In this document: positions 1 through 7,507 of the stretch, piece after piece
How positions within the stretch are numbered: position 1 is the first letter of the stretch
Layout: each line of letters begins with the position of its first letter
NCBI GenBank assembly: GCA_947498595.1
Contig: CANMKX010000005.1
Location: 143,762 to 207,761, forward strand
Source of the DNA: an uncultured Aquimarina sp.
GTDB lineage: Bacteria > Bacteroidota > Bacteroidia > Flavobacteriales > Flavobacteriaceae
Reading direction: 5' to 3'
Length of the DNA: 64,000 bases
The notes under the pieces: generated by a model
What the model saw: the letters and a program-made list of their open reading frames with translations, nothing else
What the model was told of the DNA's origin: nothing
The model's database searches: none
Made by a program: the position numbers and the translations under genes

Positions 1-222
1 GCTGAGCTTGGATTGACAGGATTACAGAGAATTTATGTGCAATTTGATGTTGAAAGAGATGGGACAATTCAAAATATAAAAGCGAGAGGACCACATCCAA
101 GATTAGAAAAAGAAGCAATTAGAGTTGTAGGTAAATTGCCGCAAATGAAACCAGGAATGCAAAGGGATACTCCAGTAAGAGTTAAGTATTCATTGCCAAT
201 AGCATTTAAAATTTTTAATTAG
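1..222 (+). CDS. TonB C-terminal domain protein, 3' fragment
   Basis: The reading frame is open from the first base of the window, so this is the end of a gene starting to the left. The visible 73 residues match the TonB C-terminal (energy-transducing) domain: a strand with IYVQFDVERDGTI, then a helix with EAIRVVGKLPQMKPG, then VRVKYSLPIAFKI at the end. In the family this domain contacts the TonB box of outer-membrane receptors or acts as a small periplasmic module of other proteins. An internal TTG at 13 could be read as a start, but the frame continues upstream. A strong terminator hairpin follows within 25 bases. Confidence 0.8.
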   Translation, partial: AELGLTGLQRIYVQFDVERDGTIQNIKARGPHPRLEKEAIRVVGKLPQMKPGMQRDTPVRVKYSLPIAFKIFN

Positions 223-242
223 GAGAACAACATTACTATCAA

Positions 243-284
243 AAAAAAAGGGGAAATGATATTCGAATCATTTCCCCTTTTTTT
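243..284. terminator. Hairpin terminator, probably bidirectional
   Basis: The arms AGGGGAAATGAT and ATCATTTCCCC flank a six-base loop. An A run precedes and a T run follows, so it can terminate both the TonB-like gene on the plus strand and the metallo-hydrolase gene on the minus strand, whose stop is 16 bases away. Confidence 0.85.
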
Positions 285-299
285 GGACCAGTCATTTTC

Positions 300-1169
300 T
301 TATTTAGTTAGACTTAAATAAATTGTTTTTCTCATTCGTTCAGAATTAATGAAACCGCTTCCATATCCTTTTTTGTCGTATTTCTCAGTTAAAGAAGAAT
401 CAGCAATAATTTTAGCTTCACTTTTACCAGCGTTAATTTCTCTTTGAACATTAGCAGTAATGTGTTTAAGCATAGCTAAAAAATCAGATAAATCTTTTTT
501 CGAAGCTAAAGACCCATGACCAGGAATTATTTTTGTCTGATCATTAGCTAAAATTAAGGCCTTTTCTGAAGCTTCAATATAGCCTTTGATACTACCTCCA
601 GAATTTAAATCAATATACGGATATCTACCATTAAAAAATGTATCCCCCATGTGGATTACATTTCCTTCAGCAAAATATATAATTGCATCTCCATCCGTAT
701 GAGCATTATGAACATGAGTAACCATTATATTTTCATTTTTGAAGTATAATTGAAGACCTTCATCAAATGTAATCACAGGTAAACTTTCATTATTAACACT
801 ACCTCTTTTCTTTTGGCCACTAATCATTCTAGATCGAACATTTTTTTGAGCAAAAATAGTAGCTCCTTGCTTTGCTAAATTTGCATTTCCACCTGTATGA
901 TCTCCATGATAATGTGTGTTAACAAGCATTGTCACAGGTTGGTCACTGATTTTTTTTAAGCTATTTAGAATTTTATCAGATAGTTTAGCAAATTGATCAT
1001 CAATGATAAATAAACCTTTTTCATTTTTAAATGCACCAATATTTCCACCTTGGCCTACTAACATATGAATATTTGGAGCAATTTCTTGACTAGAAATTTT
1101 TACCTCTTTTTGTTGAGATTGAATGTTAAATTGTATGAATAAAACTAAAATAAATAATATTTTTTTCAT
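300..1169 (-). CDS. Exported MBL-fold metallo-hydrolase
   Basis: A 289-residue protein with an N-terminal hydrophobic signal sequence, so probably periplasmic. It carries the metallo-beta-lactamase-fold metal site: HxHxDH at residues 86-91 (THYHGDHTGG), a third-site histidine near 157, the bridging Asp near 176 (HMGDTFF) and a late GHG histidine at 218. Such enzymes bind two metal ions and hydrolyse esters, thioesters or lactams. The spacing resembles B-type beta-lactamase relatives and environmental MBL hydrolases; the substrate cannot be read from sequence. The gene is monocistronic, divergent from the cytochrome block and closed by the hairpin at 243-284. It could confer beta-lactam tolerance, but nothing seen here shows that. 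Confidence 0.85.
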   Translation of the reverse strand: MKKILFILVLFIQFNIQSQQKEVKISSQEIAPNIHMLVGQGGNIGAFKNEKGLFIIDDQFAKLSDKILNSLKKISDQPVTMLVNTHYHGDHTGGNANLAKQGATIFAQKNVRSRMISGQKKRGSVNNESLPVITFDEGLQLYFKNENIMVTHVHNAHTDGDAIIYFAEGNVIHMGDTFFNGRYPYIDLNSGGSIKGYIEASEKALILANDQTKIIPGHGSLASKKDLSDFLAMLKHITANVQREINAGKSEAKIIADSSLTEKYDKKGYGSGFINSERMRKTIYLSLTK

Positions 1170-1332
1170 GATACAGTTGTCTTTTAAGATAATAACTAAA
1201 GTCGTGATAACTTCGAGTACATTACAAGAAACATGTTAAAGATTATATAAATGATAATGAGTTAAATAGTAAAGGATATAAGATCATTTTATAAAAGTTC
1301 TTTTGTAAGGTATTATTATTGTAAGGAATGTA

Positions 1333-1340
1333 TATCTTTG
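1333..1340 (+). promoter_or_regulatory. -7 element of the cytochrome-oxidase assembly block
   Basis: TATCTTTG matches the Bacteroidota -7 consensus TAnnTTTG and lies 56 bases before the preferred ATG of the heme O synthase gene. A good -33 TTG at normal spacing is not evident (nearest candidates are 11 and 27 bases away), so the assignment is tentative. Confidence 0.4.
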
Positions 1341-1396
1341 CACCACTTTAAAAAACACATTTGATTAAAGGTTATTGAGATTTGATTGAGGCGCAA

Positions 1397-2287
1397 ATGA
1401 ATACAGTGAAAGTTTCTGCAATACAAGATTTTAAAGAAATTACAAAAATGCGATTAGCATTGAGTGTTGTTTTTTCTTCTGTAGCAGGATATTTATTAGG
1501 AGTTGAGACAGTATCGTGGACAACATTATTATTGTTAGCACTAGGAGGATATTTAATGGTTGGAGCATCTAATGCTTTTAATCAAATAATAGAAAGAGAT
1601 TTGGATGGATTAATGGATCGAACTAAAAATAGACCAATCCCATCAGGTAGAATGACAGTGCAAACAGCATTCACTATAGCATCATTGTTTACAATAGTAG
1701 GAATTATAGTTCTCTACATAATTAATCCTCAAACAGCAATGTTTGGTGCGATTTCAATATTTATGTATGTTAGTTTATATACTCCATTAAAAACAAAAAC
1801 ACCATTATCGGTTTTTGTTGGAGCTTTTCCTGGAGCAATCCCTTTTATGTTAGGATGGGTTGCTGCATCAGGGAGTTTTGGTATAGAACCAGGAACATTG
1901 TTTATGGTTCAATTCTTTTGGCAATTCCCTCATTTTTGGGCGATAGGTTGGTTTTTATACGATGATTATAAAAAGGGAGGCTTTTTTATGTTGCCAACAG
2001 GTAAAAGAGATAAAGGAACCGCTACTCAAGTAATTATTTATACTATTTGGACAATAATAACATCATTAGTGCCAGTGTTTCATGTAACAGGAGATTTATA
2101 TATAACTCCAATCTCAGGAGTATTAATACTGATACTAGGGATAGCTACAATGTTACGATACGCTATTCGGTTATATAAAAATCAGGATGCGAAATCAGCA
2201 AGACAATTAATGTTGATGAGTGTATTATATATTACCTTGTTACAAATTATTTATGTAGCAGATAAATTTTTAAGAGAATGGATATAG
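1397..2287 (+). CDS. cyoE: Heme O synthase (protoheme IX farnesyltransferase)
   Basis: Polytopic UbiA-family prenyltransferase that transfers a farnesyl group to heme B to make heme O for heme-copper oxidases. The first Asp-rich motif is clear: NxxxDxxxD within NQIIERDLDGLMDR, followed by KNRPIPSG. The second conserved loop is YDDYKKGGFFMLP. About eight to nine hydrophobic segments follow. The length of 296 aa is typical. ATG at 1397 is preferred; an in-frame TTG at 1382 would add five residues. The 3' end overlaps the next oxidase gene by ten bases, indicating co-translation, and the whole downstream block is oxidase related. Confidence 0.95.
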   Translation: MNTVKVSAIQDFKEITKMRLALSVVFSSVAGYLLGVETVSWTTLLLLALGGYLMVGASNAFNQIIERDLDGLMDRTKNRPIPSGRMTVQTAFTIASLFTIVGIIVLYIINPQTAMFGAISIFMYVSLYTPLKTKTPLSVFVGAFPGAIPFMLGWVAASGSFGIEPGTLFMVQFFWQFPHFWAIGWFLYDDYKKGGFFMLPTGKRDKGTATQVIIYTIWTIITSLVPVFHVTGDLYITPISGVLILILGIATMLRYAIRLYKNQDAKSARQLMLMSVLYITLLQIIYVADKFLREWI

Positions 2288-2901
2288 CTCAACAAACAAA
2301 TGATGCTTTCCGAGATGACGAACAATCGGGAGATCACTTAGAAAAACAAAAAATACAAAAAGCCAAAAAATCTATGATGTGGTTTGCTATGGTAAGTATG
2401 TCAATGACTTTTGCAGGGTTGACAAGTGCTTATGTAGTAAGTAAGAGTAGAGTAGATTGGTTAACAGATTTTACATTTCCTACAGCGTTTATAATAAGTT
2501 CTGTAGTTATTGTATTAAGTAGTATTACATTTTCTTTGGCCAAAAAGGCTATTTTAAAAGGAGATAGAAAACAAACAATGTTAATGTTGTTGTTAACATT
2601 AGGATTAGGAGTTGCTTTTGTTTGGTTACAATTTTCTGGTTTTAGTGATATCATTTCCCAAGGATATTTCTTTACAGGAAGCGAGTCAAATGTAACAACA
2701 TCATTTATTTACATAGTAGTTATAGCACATATGGCTCACTTAATTGGCGGACTTATAGTGCTTTTAGTAGTAATTTATAATCATTATAAACAAAAGTATA
2801 AAGTAGGACAAACCCTTGGTTTAGAACTAGGTGCTATGTATTGGCATTTTGTAGACTTTTTGTGGCTTTATCTCTTTTTCTTTTTCTATTTCTTTAGATA
2901 A
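2278..2901 (+). CDS. Heme-copper oxidase subunit III (short form)
   Basis: A 207-residue membrane protein with about five hydrophobic segments after a charged cytoplasmic N-terminus. The ending MYWHFVDFLWLYLFFFFYFF is the hallmark of cytochrome c oxidase subunit III. Subunit III stabilises the catalytic subunit I during turnover. The gene overlaps the heme O synthase gene by ten bases and is followed 48 bases later by a second, longer subunit III gene. Two adjacent subunit III-type genes are usual in flavobacterial aa3/caa3 clusters; subunits I and II are not in this window. Confidence 0.9.
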   Translation: MDIAQQTNDAFRDDEQSGDHLEKQKIQKAKKSMMWFAMVSMSMTFAGLTSAYVVSKSRVDWLTDFTFPTAFIISSVVIVLSSITFSLAKKAILKGDRKQTMLMLLLTLGLGVAFVWLQFSGFSDIISQGYFFTGSESNVTTSFIYIVVIAHMAHLIGGLIVLLVVIYNHYKQKYKVGQTLGLELGAMYWHFVDFLWLYLFFFFYFFR

Positions 2902-2949
2902 GAAAAATGATTACTTTTGTGTGAAATTTAACAATACCAAATTCTTTTT

Positions 2950-3933
2950 ATGGAAACAGCTGTTAATAGAACAGGTACCGAAGGAAAAACTTGGGGTGGA
3001 GGAAATGAGCCACTCAAGGTTAGTTACGGAAAGATGATGATGTGGTTTTTCATCTTATCAGATGCACTTACATTTTCAGGTTTTCTTGCTGCCTACGGGT
3101 TCTCAAGGTTTAAATTTATAAATTCATGGCCGATAGCGGATGAAGTGTTTAATCACTTTCCATTTTTACATGGTGTAGATGCACCAATGTATTATGTCGC
3201 ATTGATGACTTTTATTTTGATATTCTCGTCTGTGACGATGGTACTTGCAGTTGATGCAGGACACCACTTGAAAAAAAATAAAGTAATACTTTATATGTTC
3301 CTCACAATTGTTGGAGGATTAATTTTCGTTGGATCACAAGCATGGGAGTGGAAAAACTTCATCAAAGGTGAGTATGGAGCAGTAGAGACTAGAGGAGGTA
3401 ATATTCTTCAGTTTGTAGATGCAGATGGTCATAGAGTTGCTCTTAAAGATGTTGCTATTGTTGATACGCATGCTGAGAGAACTAGGCATGAGAGAAAGAA
3501 TGGACTATGGTTTGTTAAGGAACCTTCGTTACCATCATTTACTGTCAATGAAATTAAAAATGGTTTTTCAGCTAAAACAGACCTTTTAATCCGGACACAG
3601 ATACTAGATGAAAAAGGGCATAAAACGATATTATCTAGAGAAGCGTCTTTAGCCAAATTAAATAATGAAGTAACTGGAGTTGTTGAAGGAGCAAACTTAC
3701 ATCACAATGAGTATGGAAGCCCATTATTTGCAGATTTCTTTTTCTTTATAACAGGTTTTCACGGTTTTCACGTATTTTCAGGTGTGATGATTAATATCGT
3801 TATTTTCTTTAATGTTCTTTTAGGAACATATGAAAGAAGGAAGAGTTATGAAATGGTTGAAAAAGTTGGATTATACTGGCACTTTGTCGATTTAGTATGG
3901 GTGTTTGTATTTACATTCTTCTACTTAGTTTAA
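2950..3933 (+). CDS. Cytochrome c oxidase subunit III (long form with loop insertion)
   Basis: A 327-residue subunit III. Hydrophobic helices at both ends match the family: MMMWFFILSDALTFSGF near the start, FITGFHGFHVFSGV and GLYWHFVDLVWVFVFTFFYL at the end. Between them, roughly residues 135-245, is a polar stretch without membrane segments that the short paralogue upstream lacks; it probably forms an extra-membrane domain. A TACTTTTG sequence at 2912-2919 resembles a -7 element, but without a clear partner. It is followed by the subunit IV-like gene 21 bases downstream. Confidence 0.92.
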   Translation: METAVNRTGTEGKTWGGGNEPLKVSYGKMMMWFFILSDALTFSGFLAAYGFSRFKFINSWPIADEVFNHFPFLHGVDAPMYYVALMTFILIFSSVTMVLAVDAGHHLKKNKVILYMFLTIVGGLIFVGSQAWEWKNFIKGEYGAVETRGGNILQFVDADGHRVALKDVAIVDTHAERTRHERKNGLWFVKEPSLPSFTVNEIKNGFSAKTDLLIRTQILDEKGHKTILSREASLAKLNNEVTGVVEGANLHHNEYGSPLFADFFFFITGFHGFHVFSGVMINIVIFFNVLLGTYERRKSYEMVEKVGLYWHFVDLVWVFVFTFFYLV

Positions 3934-3954
3934 TTATAGAAAAGCATAGAAAAA

Positions 3955-4314
3955 ATGGGTCACGATACAGCAGAACACGGATCAAATATCAAGAGGATAT
4001 GGAAAGTATTTTTTATCCTTTCTATAGTAACAATCGTTGAAGTTATCTTAGGTATAATTAAGCCTGATTTCATGATTGAAACGTACATAGTGCGTATGAA
4101 GTTATTAAATTGGATATTTATTATTCTTACAATATATAAAGCATATTTAATTACGTGGGCATTTATGCACATGGAAGGAGAAACTAAAGGATTACGTCGT
4201 TCAGTAGTTTGGACAGGTGTATTCTTAATTTGTTATTTGATTTTTATACTTTTAACAGAAGGAGATTATGTATTTGAAGTATTCAAAAATGGATACAAGA
4301 GCTGGGATTTTTAA
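3955..4314 (+). CDS. Cytochrome c oxidase subunit IV-like protein
   Basis: A 119-residue protein with three predicted membrane helices and a short histidine-containing N-terminus. The pattern KVFFILSIVTIVEVILGI ... AFMHMEGE ... is typical of the small bacterial COX IV / prokaryotic subunit IV family that sits at the edge of heme-copper oxidases. It is placed directly after subunit III and followed by a terminator hairpin 33 bases downstream, so it probably ends the first transcript of the block. Confidence 0.85.
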   Translation: MGHDTAEHGSNIKRIWKVFFILSIVTIVEVILGIIKPDFMIETYIVRMKLLNWIFIILTIYKAYLITWAFMHMEGETKGLRRSVVWTGVFLICYLIFILLTEGDYVFEVFKNGYKSWDF

Positions 4315-4346
4315 AATCCTGAAGTAAATACATGAAAAGCATATAA

Positions 4347-4374
4347 AAAGACGGTTGTTAAGCCGTCTTTTTTT
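4347..4374 (+). terminator. Terminator after the oxidase subunit genes
   Basis: AAAGACGG pairs with CCGTCTTT and a T run follows. The same T run flows into TATTTTTG (4374-4381), a -7-like element with a TTG 16 bases upstream inside the hairpin. Terminator and next promoter may therefore overlap; the promoter part is inference. Confidence 0.75.
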
Positions 4375-4404
4375 ATTTTTGCATCTTAAATAAAGAAGAA
4401 TAGT

Positions 4405-5058
4405 ATGAAGAAGTTTTTAGTATTAGGAATTTTATTTATGTTGCCTTTAGTTGCATATCTTTTCTTTGCTTCCGGAGTGCACAATTTTGCTAAATTACCA
4501 ATACTTCATGAAGGAGTTGGAGGAATAGAAAACTTAAAGGCTTTGGATGGAAAGCAACGAACCTTTAATGATAAAATTACGATTGTTGGTTTTTTAGGAA
4601 AAGATATTGATAAAGTTAAAGGAAATGCTTTTAACCTAAATCAAAAGATATATAAGAAAAACCATACATTTAATGACTTTCAATTAATAATGATTTCTCC
4701 TTATGGAACAGAAAATGAAACAAAAGAGTTATTAAAAGAATTGGGAGTGATTACTGATATGTCTAATTGGACATTCTTATTTGGAACAGAAAGCGAAATA
4801 GAGGGTCTATTTAATAGTTTATCGGTACCTCATACATTAGATGAAAATTTAGCAACACCTTATGTGTATATAATTGATAAAAAATCAAATTTAAGAGGGA
4901 GAGATGATAACGCTAAAAAGAAAGAAGAAAAAGTCTATGGTTATAACTCGAGTTCTGTAGCTGATTTAAATAATGTTATGGTGGATGATGTGAAAGTAAT
5001 ATTGGCAGAATATAGGTTGGAGTTAAAGAAGTATAAAGCCGAAAGAAAAAATAAATAA
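4405..5058 (+). CDS. SCO/thioredoxin-like membrane-anchored protein without cysteines
   Basis: A 217-residue protein with one N-terminal membrane anchor and a soluble domain outside the membrane. The order of elements parallels the SCO protein encoded 24 bases downstream: a strand ITIVGFLGKD where SCO has its redox loop, then QLIMISPYGTEN, a TELLKELGV-like helix, NWTFLFGTESEIEGLF and a closing YVYIIDKKSNLRGR. There is no cysteine anywhere, so the CxxxC copper/redox site is absent. It could be a non-catalytic partner in copper insertion into oxidase. The fold assignment is inference from pattern similarity and gene order. Confidence 0.6.
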   Translation: MKKFLVLGILFMLPLVAYLFFASGVHNFAKLPILHEGVGGIENLKALDGKQRTFNDKITIVGFLGKDIDKVKGNAFNLNQKIYKKNHTFNDFQLIMISPYGTENETKELLKELGVITDMSNWTFLFGTESEIEGLFNSLSVPHTLDENLATPYVYIIDKKSNLRGRDDNAKKKEEKVYGYNSSSVADLNNVMVDDVKVILAEYRLELKKYKAERKNK

Positions 5059-5082
5059 ATCATTAATACTAAGAGAACTTAA

Positions 5083-5811
5083 ATGAAAAAATATTCATAC
5101 GTTGGGATATCATTTGTGATTCTTGTTTTTGGAATTATTTTTATTCCTAGAATACTTGATCGAGTTAGTAGTACATCTATTACAAAAAATGATAGAATGA
5201 GTGCATCAAACCCTTTAGCTAATTCAAAACTATCTTTTATAAAAATAAATGGGGAAGCAAAAAAAGTTCCGGATTTCGCTTTTGTAAATCAAGATAGTTT
5301 ATTGATTACTAATCATGACTATAGAGGAAAAGTTTATGTAGCAGAATTCTTTTTTACTAGTTGCCCAACAATATGTCCTAAAATGACTAGAAATTTAGTT
5401 TATATTCAAAATAAATTGAAAGACAATGACAATTTTGGAATAGCTTCTTTTACAATTACACCAGATAGAGATACCCCTAAAGTTTTAAAGCAATATGCAG
5501 AACAATATTCAGTAACAAATCCTGATTGGCATTTGTTAACAGGGGATAGAGATAAAATATATGAGTTGGCTAATAAAGGCTTTAATTTATATGCAGCAGA
5601 AAATCCAGATGCCCCTGGAGGTTTTGAACATAATGGACACTTTGCTTTAATTGATAAAAATGGATTTATACGTTCTAGATATGATGCTCATGGCAATCCT
5701 TTGATTTTTTATAGAGGAACAATAGGTGTCGAAGAAAAGATGGATATTAATGGGGAAGAAGAGCAAGTAAGTATATTATTAGAAGATATTAAAAAATTAC
5801 TAGAAGAATAG
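5083..5811 (+). CDS. SCO family copper chaperone for cytochrome oxidase
   Basis: Thioredoxin-fold protein with an N-terminal membrane anchor (about residues 5-25). It has the SCO copper motif CxxxC at 94-98 (SCPTICPK) and candidate copper-ligand histidines at 183 and 186 (FEHNGHFALID). TPDRDTP near 127-132 is another family signature. SCO proteins deliver copper to, or reduce, the CuA site of oxidase subunit II on the outer face of the membrane. The gene stops one base before the DUF420 gene, so the two are tightly linked. At 242 aa the length is normal. Confidence 0.93.
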   Translation: MKKYSYVGISFVILVFGIIFIPRILDRVSSTSITKNDRMSASNPLANSKLSFIKINGEAKKVPDFAFVNQDSLLITNHDYRGKVYVAEFFFTSCPTICPKMTRNLVYIQNKLKDNDNFGIASFTITPDRDTPKVLKQYAEQYSVTNPDWHLLTGDRDKIYELANKGFNLYAAENPDAPGGFEHNGHFALIDKNGFIRSRYDAHGNPLIFYRGTIGVEEKMDINGEEEQVSILLEDIKKLLEE

Positions 5812-5812
5812 T

Positions 5813-6388
5813 ATGGAAAAGAATAAGGAAGTACTGGATAAGAAATATAACAGTTGGATTATAATATTATCAATATTAATCCCTGTAGCAGTAGCGCTAT
5901 TATTTTCTGTAAGAATACCAAACGTAGAGCGTTTAGGCTTTTTGCCTCCTATTTATGCTACAATTAATGGGTTAACAGCTGTAGTACTAGTTTTAGCTGT
6001 AATACAAGTAAAAAAAGGAAATAGAATAGCTCATGAACAATTAATGAAATTGGCAATATCGTTTTCAATTGCTTTTTTGTTAATGTACATAGCATATCAC
6101 GCAACATCTGATGCAACAATTTTTGGAGATGCGAATCATGATGGAGTTTTATCTGATATTGAAAAAGCAGATGTAGGAGGGATATCTTATGTCTACTATT
6201 TTATTTTAATAACGCATATTTTACTTTCTATCGCTGTAATTCCATTTGTGCTAATAGCATATGTAAGAACACTATCAGAACAATTTGATAAGCATAAAAA
6301 GATTGCAAAAATAGCATTCCCAATTTGGTTATATGTTGCTGTAACAGGAGTAATAGTATTTGCTATGATCTCACCATATTATCCTTAA
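5813..6388 (+). CDS. DUF420 membrane protein
   Basis: A 191-residue protein with five hydrophobic segments. Histidines in or next to the helices (AYHATSDATIFGD and THILLSIAVIPFV) and the GFLPPIYATINGLTAVVLV start match the DUF420 family, which is found beside SCO and cytochrome oxidase genes and is thought to help heme-copper oxidase biogenesis. It begins one base after the SCO stop codon and is followed by the CxxC mini-protein 11 bases later. The molecular activity is unknown. Confidence 0.85.
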   Translation: MEKNKEVLDKKYNSWIIILSILIPVAVALLFSVRIPNVERLGFLPPIYATINGLTAVVLVLAVIQVKKGNRIAHEQLMKLAISFSIAFLLMYIAYHATSDATIFGDANHDGVLSDIEKADVGGISYVYYFILITHILLSIAVIPFVLIAYVRTLSEQFDKHKKIAKIAFPIWLYVAVTGVIVFAMISPYYP

Positions 6389-6399
6389 AAGAACAAATA

Positions 6400-6624
6400 A
6401 TGAAACATAAAAGCATATACATATTGGTATTTATATTTTTATTAAATATAATTCCAATTGAGGCACAATGTTCTATGTGTAGAGCAGTTTTACAAAGTGA
6501 AGAAGGACAAAGTGCTGCTAAAGGAATCAATAATGGTATTTTATACCTAATGGTGCTTCCGTATATTTTAATAGGAGGAGTAGGGTATTTTCTTTATAAA
6601 GCAAGAAAGTCAAATAAAAAGTAA
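6400..6624 (+). CDS. Small exported CxxC membrane protein
   Basis: A 74-residue protein: an N-terminal hydrophobic segment ending in IEAQ (possible signal cleavage), then the motif CSMC, a short polar stretch, one membrane helix (LYLMVLPYILIGGVGYFL) and a basic tail. The two cysteines would face the periplasm. Its position as the last gene of the oxidase-assembly block suggests a small redox or copper-binding helper, an inference from context. ATG at 6400 is chosen; a longer open frame starting at 6325 lies wholly inside the DUF420 gene and is unlikely to be used. Confidence 0.75.
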   Translation: MKHKSIYILVFIFLLNIIPIEAQCSMCRAVLQSEEGQSAAKGINNGILYLMVLPYILIGGVGYFLYKARKSNKK

Positions 6625-6646
6625 ATGTTATTTTAACATTTTGATA
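6625..6646 (+). terminator. Possible weak terminator of the oxidase block
   Basis: AATGTTA, a three-base spacer and TAACATT form a short stem followed by TT only. It directly follows the stop codon of the CxxC protein. The stem is A/T-rich and the T tail poor. Confidence 0.35.
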
Positions 6647-6677
6647 ACATATTTGCTGTAACAAAATGTTAAAACTT

Positions 6678-6700
6678 GTAGTCTTATAGAATAAGACTAC
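6678..6700. promoter_or_regulatory. Perfect palindrome upstream of the ABC export operon
   Basis: GTAGTCTTAT and ATAAGACTAC form a perfect 10-bp inverted repeat around AGA, with no T run after it, so it is not a normal terminator. It lies 105 bases before the ATPase start and may be a regulator-binding site or a leader hairpin. Confidence 0.4.
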
Positions 6701-6774
6701 ACTAACCTCTATAAAAATATAGAAAAGACAATTGTTTATAAAGTAATAAGGTAGTGTCAGTCTAAAATTTTAGT

Positions 6775-6792
6775 TGATGTTGTATAACATCA
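6775..6792. promoter_or_regulatory. Palindrome just before the ABC ATPase start
   Basis: TGATGTT-GTAT-AACATCA, a perfect 7-bp inverted repeat ending 13 bases before the ATG. It may be an operator or a short hairpin covering the translation start region. Its function is inferred only from position. Confidence 0.4.
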
Positions 6793-6805
6793 TAAATAAA
6801 AGATT

Positions 6806-7507
6806 ATGATTGAAATTAAAGATTTACACAAGTCTTATAAGATGGGGAGTAATTCACTCCATGTTCTTAAAGGGATAAACTTCAATGTACAGGAGGGAGA
6901 GCTTGTCTCAATTATGGGATCTTCAGGATCAGGAAAATCAACATTACTTAATATATTAGGGATGTTGGATGAAGCTGATGAAGGTTCTTACATATTGGAT
7001 AATGTACAAATAAAAAATCTTAATGAGAAAATAGCAGCTCGCTATCGTAATGAGTTTTTGGGATTCATTTTTCAATCATTTAATCTCATTACTTATAAAA
7101 ATGCAATAGATAATGTTGCCTTGCCATTATATTACCAAGGAGTAAAGAGAAAACTTCGAGAAGAAAAAGCACTACATTATTTAGAAAAAGTTGGACTTGC
7201 TGATTGGGCAGGACATTTGCCAAATGAATTATCAGGAGGGCAAAAGCAACGTGTAGCAATAGCAAGAGCATTAGCTTCAGACCCTAAAGTATTATTAGCC
7301 GATGAACCTACAGGAGCTTTGGATACAAAAACTTCATACGAAGTAATGGAATTGATTCAAGGAATCAATGATGAAGGTAAGACAATCTTAATTGTAACAC
7401 ATGAACCAGATATCGCTCAAATGACTAAGCGAATAGTAAATCTTAAAGATGGTTTGATTACAGACGATTCATTAGTAGAACAAGTAAGAGCTGAAGCATA
7501 TGTTTAG
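6806..7507 (+). CDS. ABC transporter ATPase, MacB/LolD type
   Basis: A 233-residue ATPase with Walker A GSSGSGKS at 38-45, Q-loop FIFQSFN near 88-94, the ABC signature LSGGQKQR at 142-149 and Walker B VLLADEP at 162-168. Sequence type and neighbours place it with the LolD/MacB/FtsE group, which couples ATP hydrolysis to mechanotransmission rather than to a transport channel. Its 3' end overlaps the first permease gene by eight bases. With two permeases, adaptors and a TolC protein downstream it should power a tripartite export machine; the substrate is unknown. Confidence 0.93.
   Translation: MIEIKDLHKSYKMGSNSLHVLKGINFNVQEGELVSIMGSSGSGKSTLLNILGMLDEADEGSYILDNVQIKNLNEKIAARYRNEFLGFIFQSFNLITYKNAIDNVALPLYYQGVKRKLREEKALHYLEKVGLADWAGHLPNELSGGQKQRVAIARALASDPKVLLADEPTGALDTKTSYEVMELIQGINDEGKTILIVTHEPDIAQMTKRIVNLKDGLITDDSLVEQVRAEAYV

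Noticed and set aside
300..1169. Calling the MBL protein a beta-lactamase
   Set aside because: The metal site is shared by many hydrolases; no feature specific to beta-lactam turnover could be shown.
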